NCBI GenBank assembly: GCA_959596515.1
Contig: CAUFXR010000036.1
Span: forward strand, 1 to 23,473
DNA length: 23,473 nucleotides
Reading direction: 5' to 3'
Origin: an uncultured Oscillospiraceae bacterium
GTDB taxonomy: Bacteria; Bacillota; Clostridia; Oscillospirales; Acutalibacteraceae
The notes beneath the pieces are model-generated. The model was not told the origin of the DNA and made no database searches. It saw only the letters and a list, made by a program, of their open reading frames with translations. Positions 23,201 to 23,473 of this stretch are shown here, piece by piece (position 1 is the stretch's first letter; each line of letters begins with the position of its first letter). The position numbers and the translations under genes are program-made.

Positions 23201-23240
23201 AAAGGAAAATGTGCGTTATTATTATAGCACATTTTCCTTT
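23201..23240 (-). promoter_or_regulatory. 14-bp inverted repeat enclosing an extended -10 promoter
   Basis: AAAGGAAAATGTGC (23201-23214) and GCACATTTTCCTTT (23227-23240) are perfect complements, 12 bp apart. On the minus strand the spacer begins with TATAAT, preceded by TGC (an extended -10). It reads towards the flippase gene. It resembles a repressor operator sitting on a promoter. A hairpin terminator for a gene further right is the alternative, since T5 follows on the minus strand. Confidence 0.6.
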
Positions 23241-23320
23241 GAATCCTGTTTTTGTCAGATTAAGTTTACCGAATATTTACTTTTTGTTTTTAAAGTTTCC
23301 GTTCGCGGTGATTCAGAGTT

Positions 23321-23473
23321 CCCCTTAGGCGGGAAAATCAGGTCTTTTCCATCGTGGAATGTCCGGCGAATCGCGGAACCCAAGGCCCCCTTAGACGGGA
23401 AAATCAGATCTTTAACGTCGTGGAATGTCCGGCGAATCGCGGAACTCAAGGCCCCCTTAGGCGGGGAAATCAG
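23321..23473. repeat. 66-bp tandem repeat running off the window end
   Basis: CCCCTTAG(G/A)CGGG recurs at 23321, 23387 and 23453, exactly 66 bp apart, with GTGGAATGTCCGGCGAATCG between. At least two full units and the start of a third are present, and the array is cut by the window edge. Because 66 is 22 codons, the minus strand stays open across it as a 22-residue repeat (RRTFHDVKDLIFPSKGALGS), but there is no sign of a real start. Confidence 0.88.

Noticed and set aside
22993..23232. A 79-codon minus-strand frame upstream of the flippase gene
   Set aside because: It starts inside the inverted repeat, lacks a ribosome binding site and covers an imperfect 43-bp duplication; no protein family is evident.

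Overview
The window looks like chromosomal DNA of a moderately GC-rich, Gram-positive anaerobe, probably class Clostridia and perhaps an Oscillospiraceae-like lineage. The reasons are strong AGGAGG-type ribosome binding sites with some GTG/TTG starts, TTGACA/TATAAT promoters, many rho-independent hairpins, a CIRCE heat-shock operator, Lgt, small DUF4190 and YtxH-like membrane proteins, and a pgk-tpiA-gpmI (cofactor-independent mutase) glycolytic block. The genus assignment is inference. I see no rRNA, tRNA, CRISPR, IS element or prophage.

Layout. 1-4430: on the minus strand a doubtful small ORF, lgt, a DUF4190 membrane protein, an AraC-type regulator and a nitroreductase-family flavoprotein, then a 60-aa membrane protein on the plus strand. 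4480-8079: a probable plus-strand operon of an orphan oligopeptide-binding lipoprotein, hemW (joined by an ATGA overlap) and trmL. 8367-12440: lower glycolysis, pgk (own promoter, strong terminator), tpiA and gpmI. 12850-14741: minus-strand Y-family polymerase dinB, which starts at TTG, and a CIRCE-controlled hsp20. 14939-16221: a small cassette that is the least ordinary part of the window. It holds a secreted protein of unrecognised family, apparently split by two frameshifts, followed by a four-helix membrane protein. 16830-20172: crcB (fluoride channel) with a long leader, and glgP (glycogen phosphorylase), divergent from a LacI-type regulator that probably controls it. 21518-22976: a Wzx-type polysaccharide flippase on the minus strand with a striking inverted repeat around its likely promoter.

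The most unusual global trait is a set of short tandem arrays, each with a unit unlike the others: 59 bp (3122-3298), 16 bp (7426-7505), 53 bp (12507-12690), another 16 bp (16313-16376) and 66 bp (23321 to the window end). A sixth repeat, with a 36-bp period, lies inside the lacI-type gene and adds an Asn-rich loop to the protein. Most housekeeping genes are intact and conventional. The novelty, if any, lies in these arrays, in the broken secreted/membrane cassette, and in the regulatory inverted repeats at 1845-1880 and 23201-23240.
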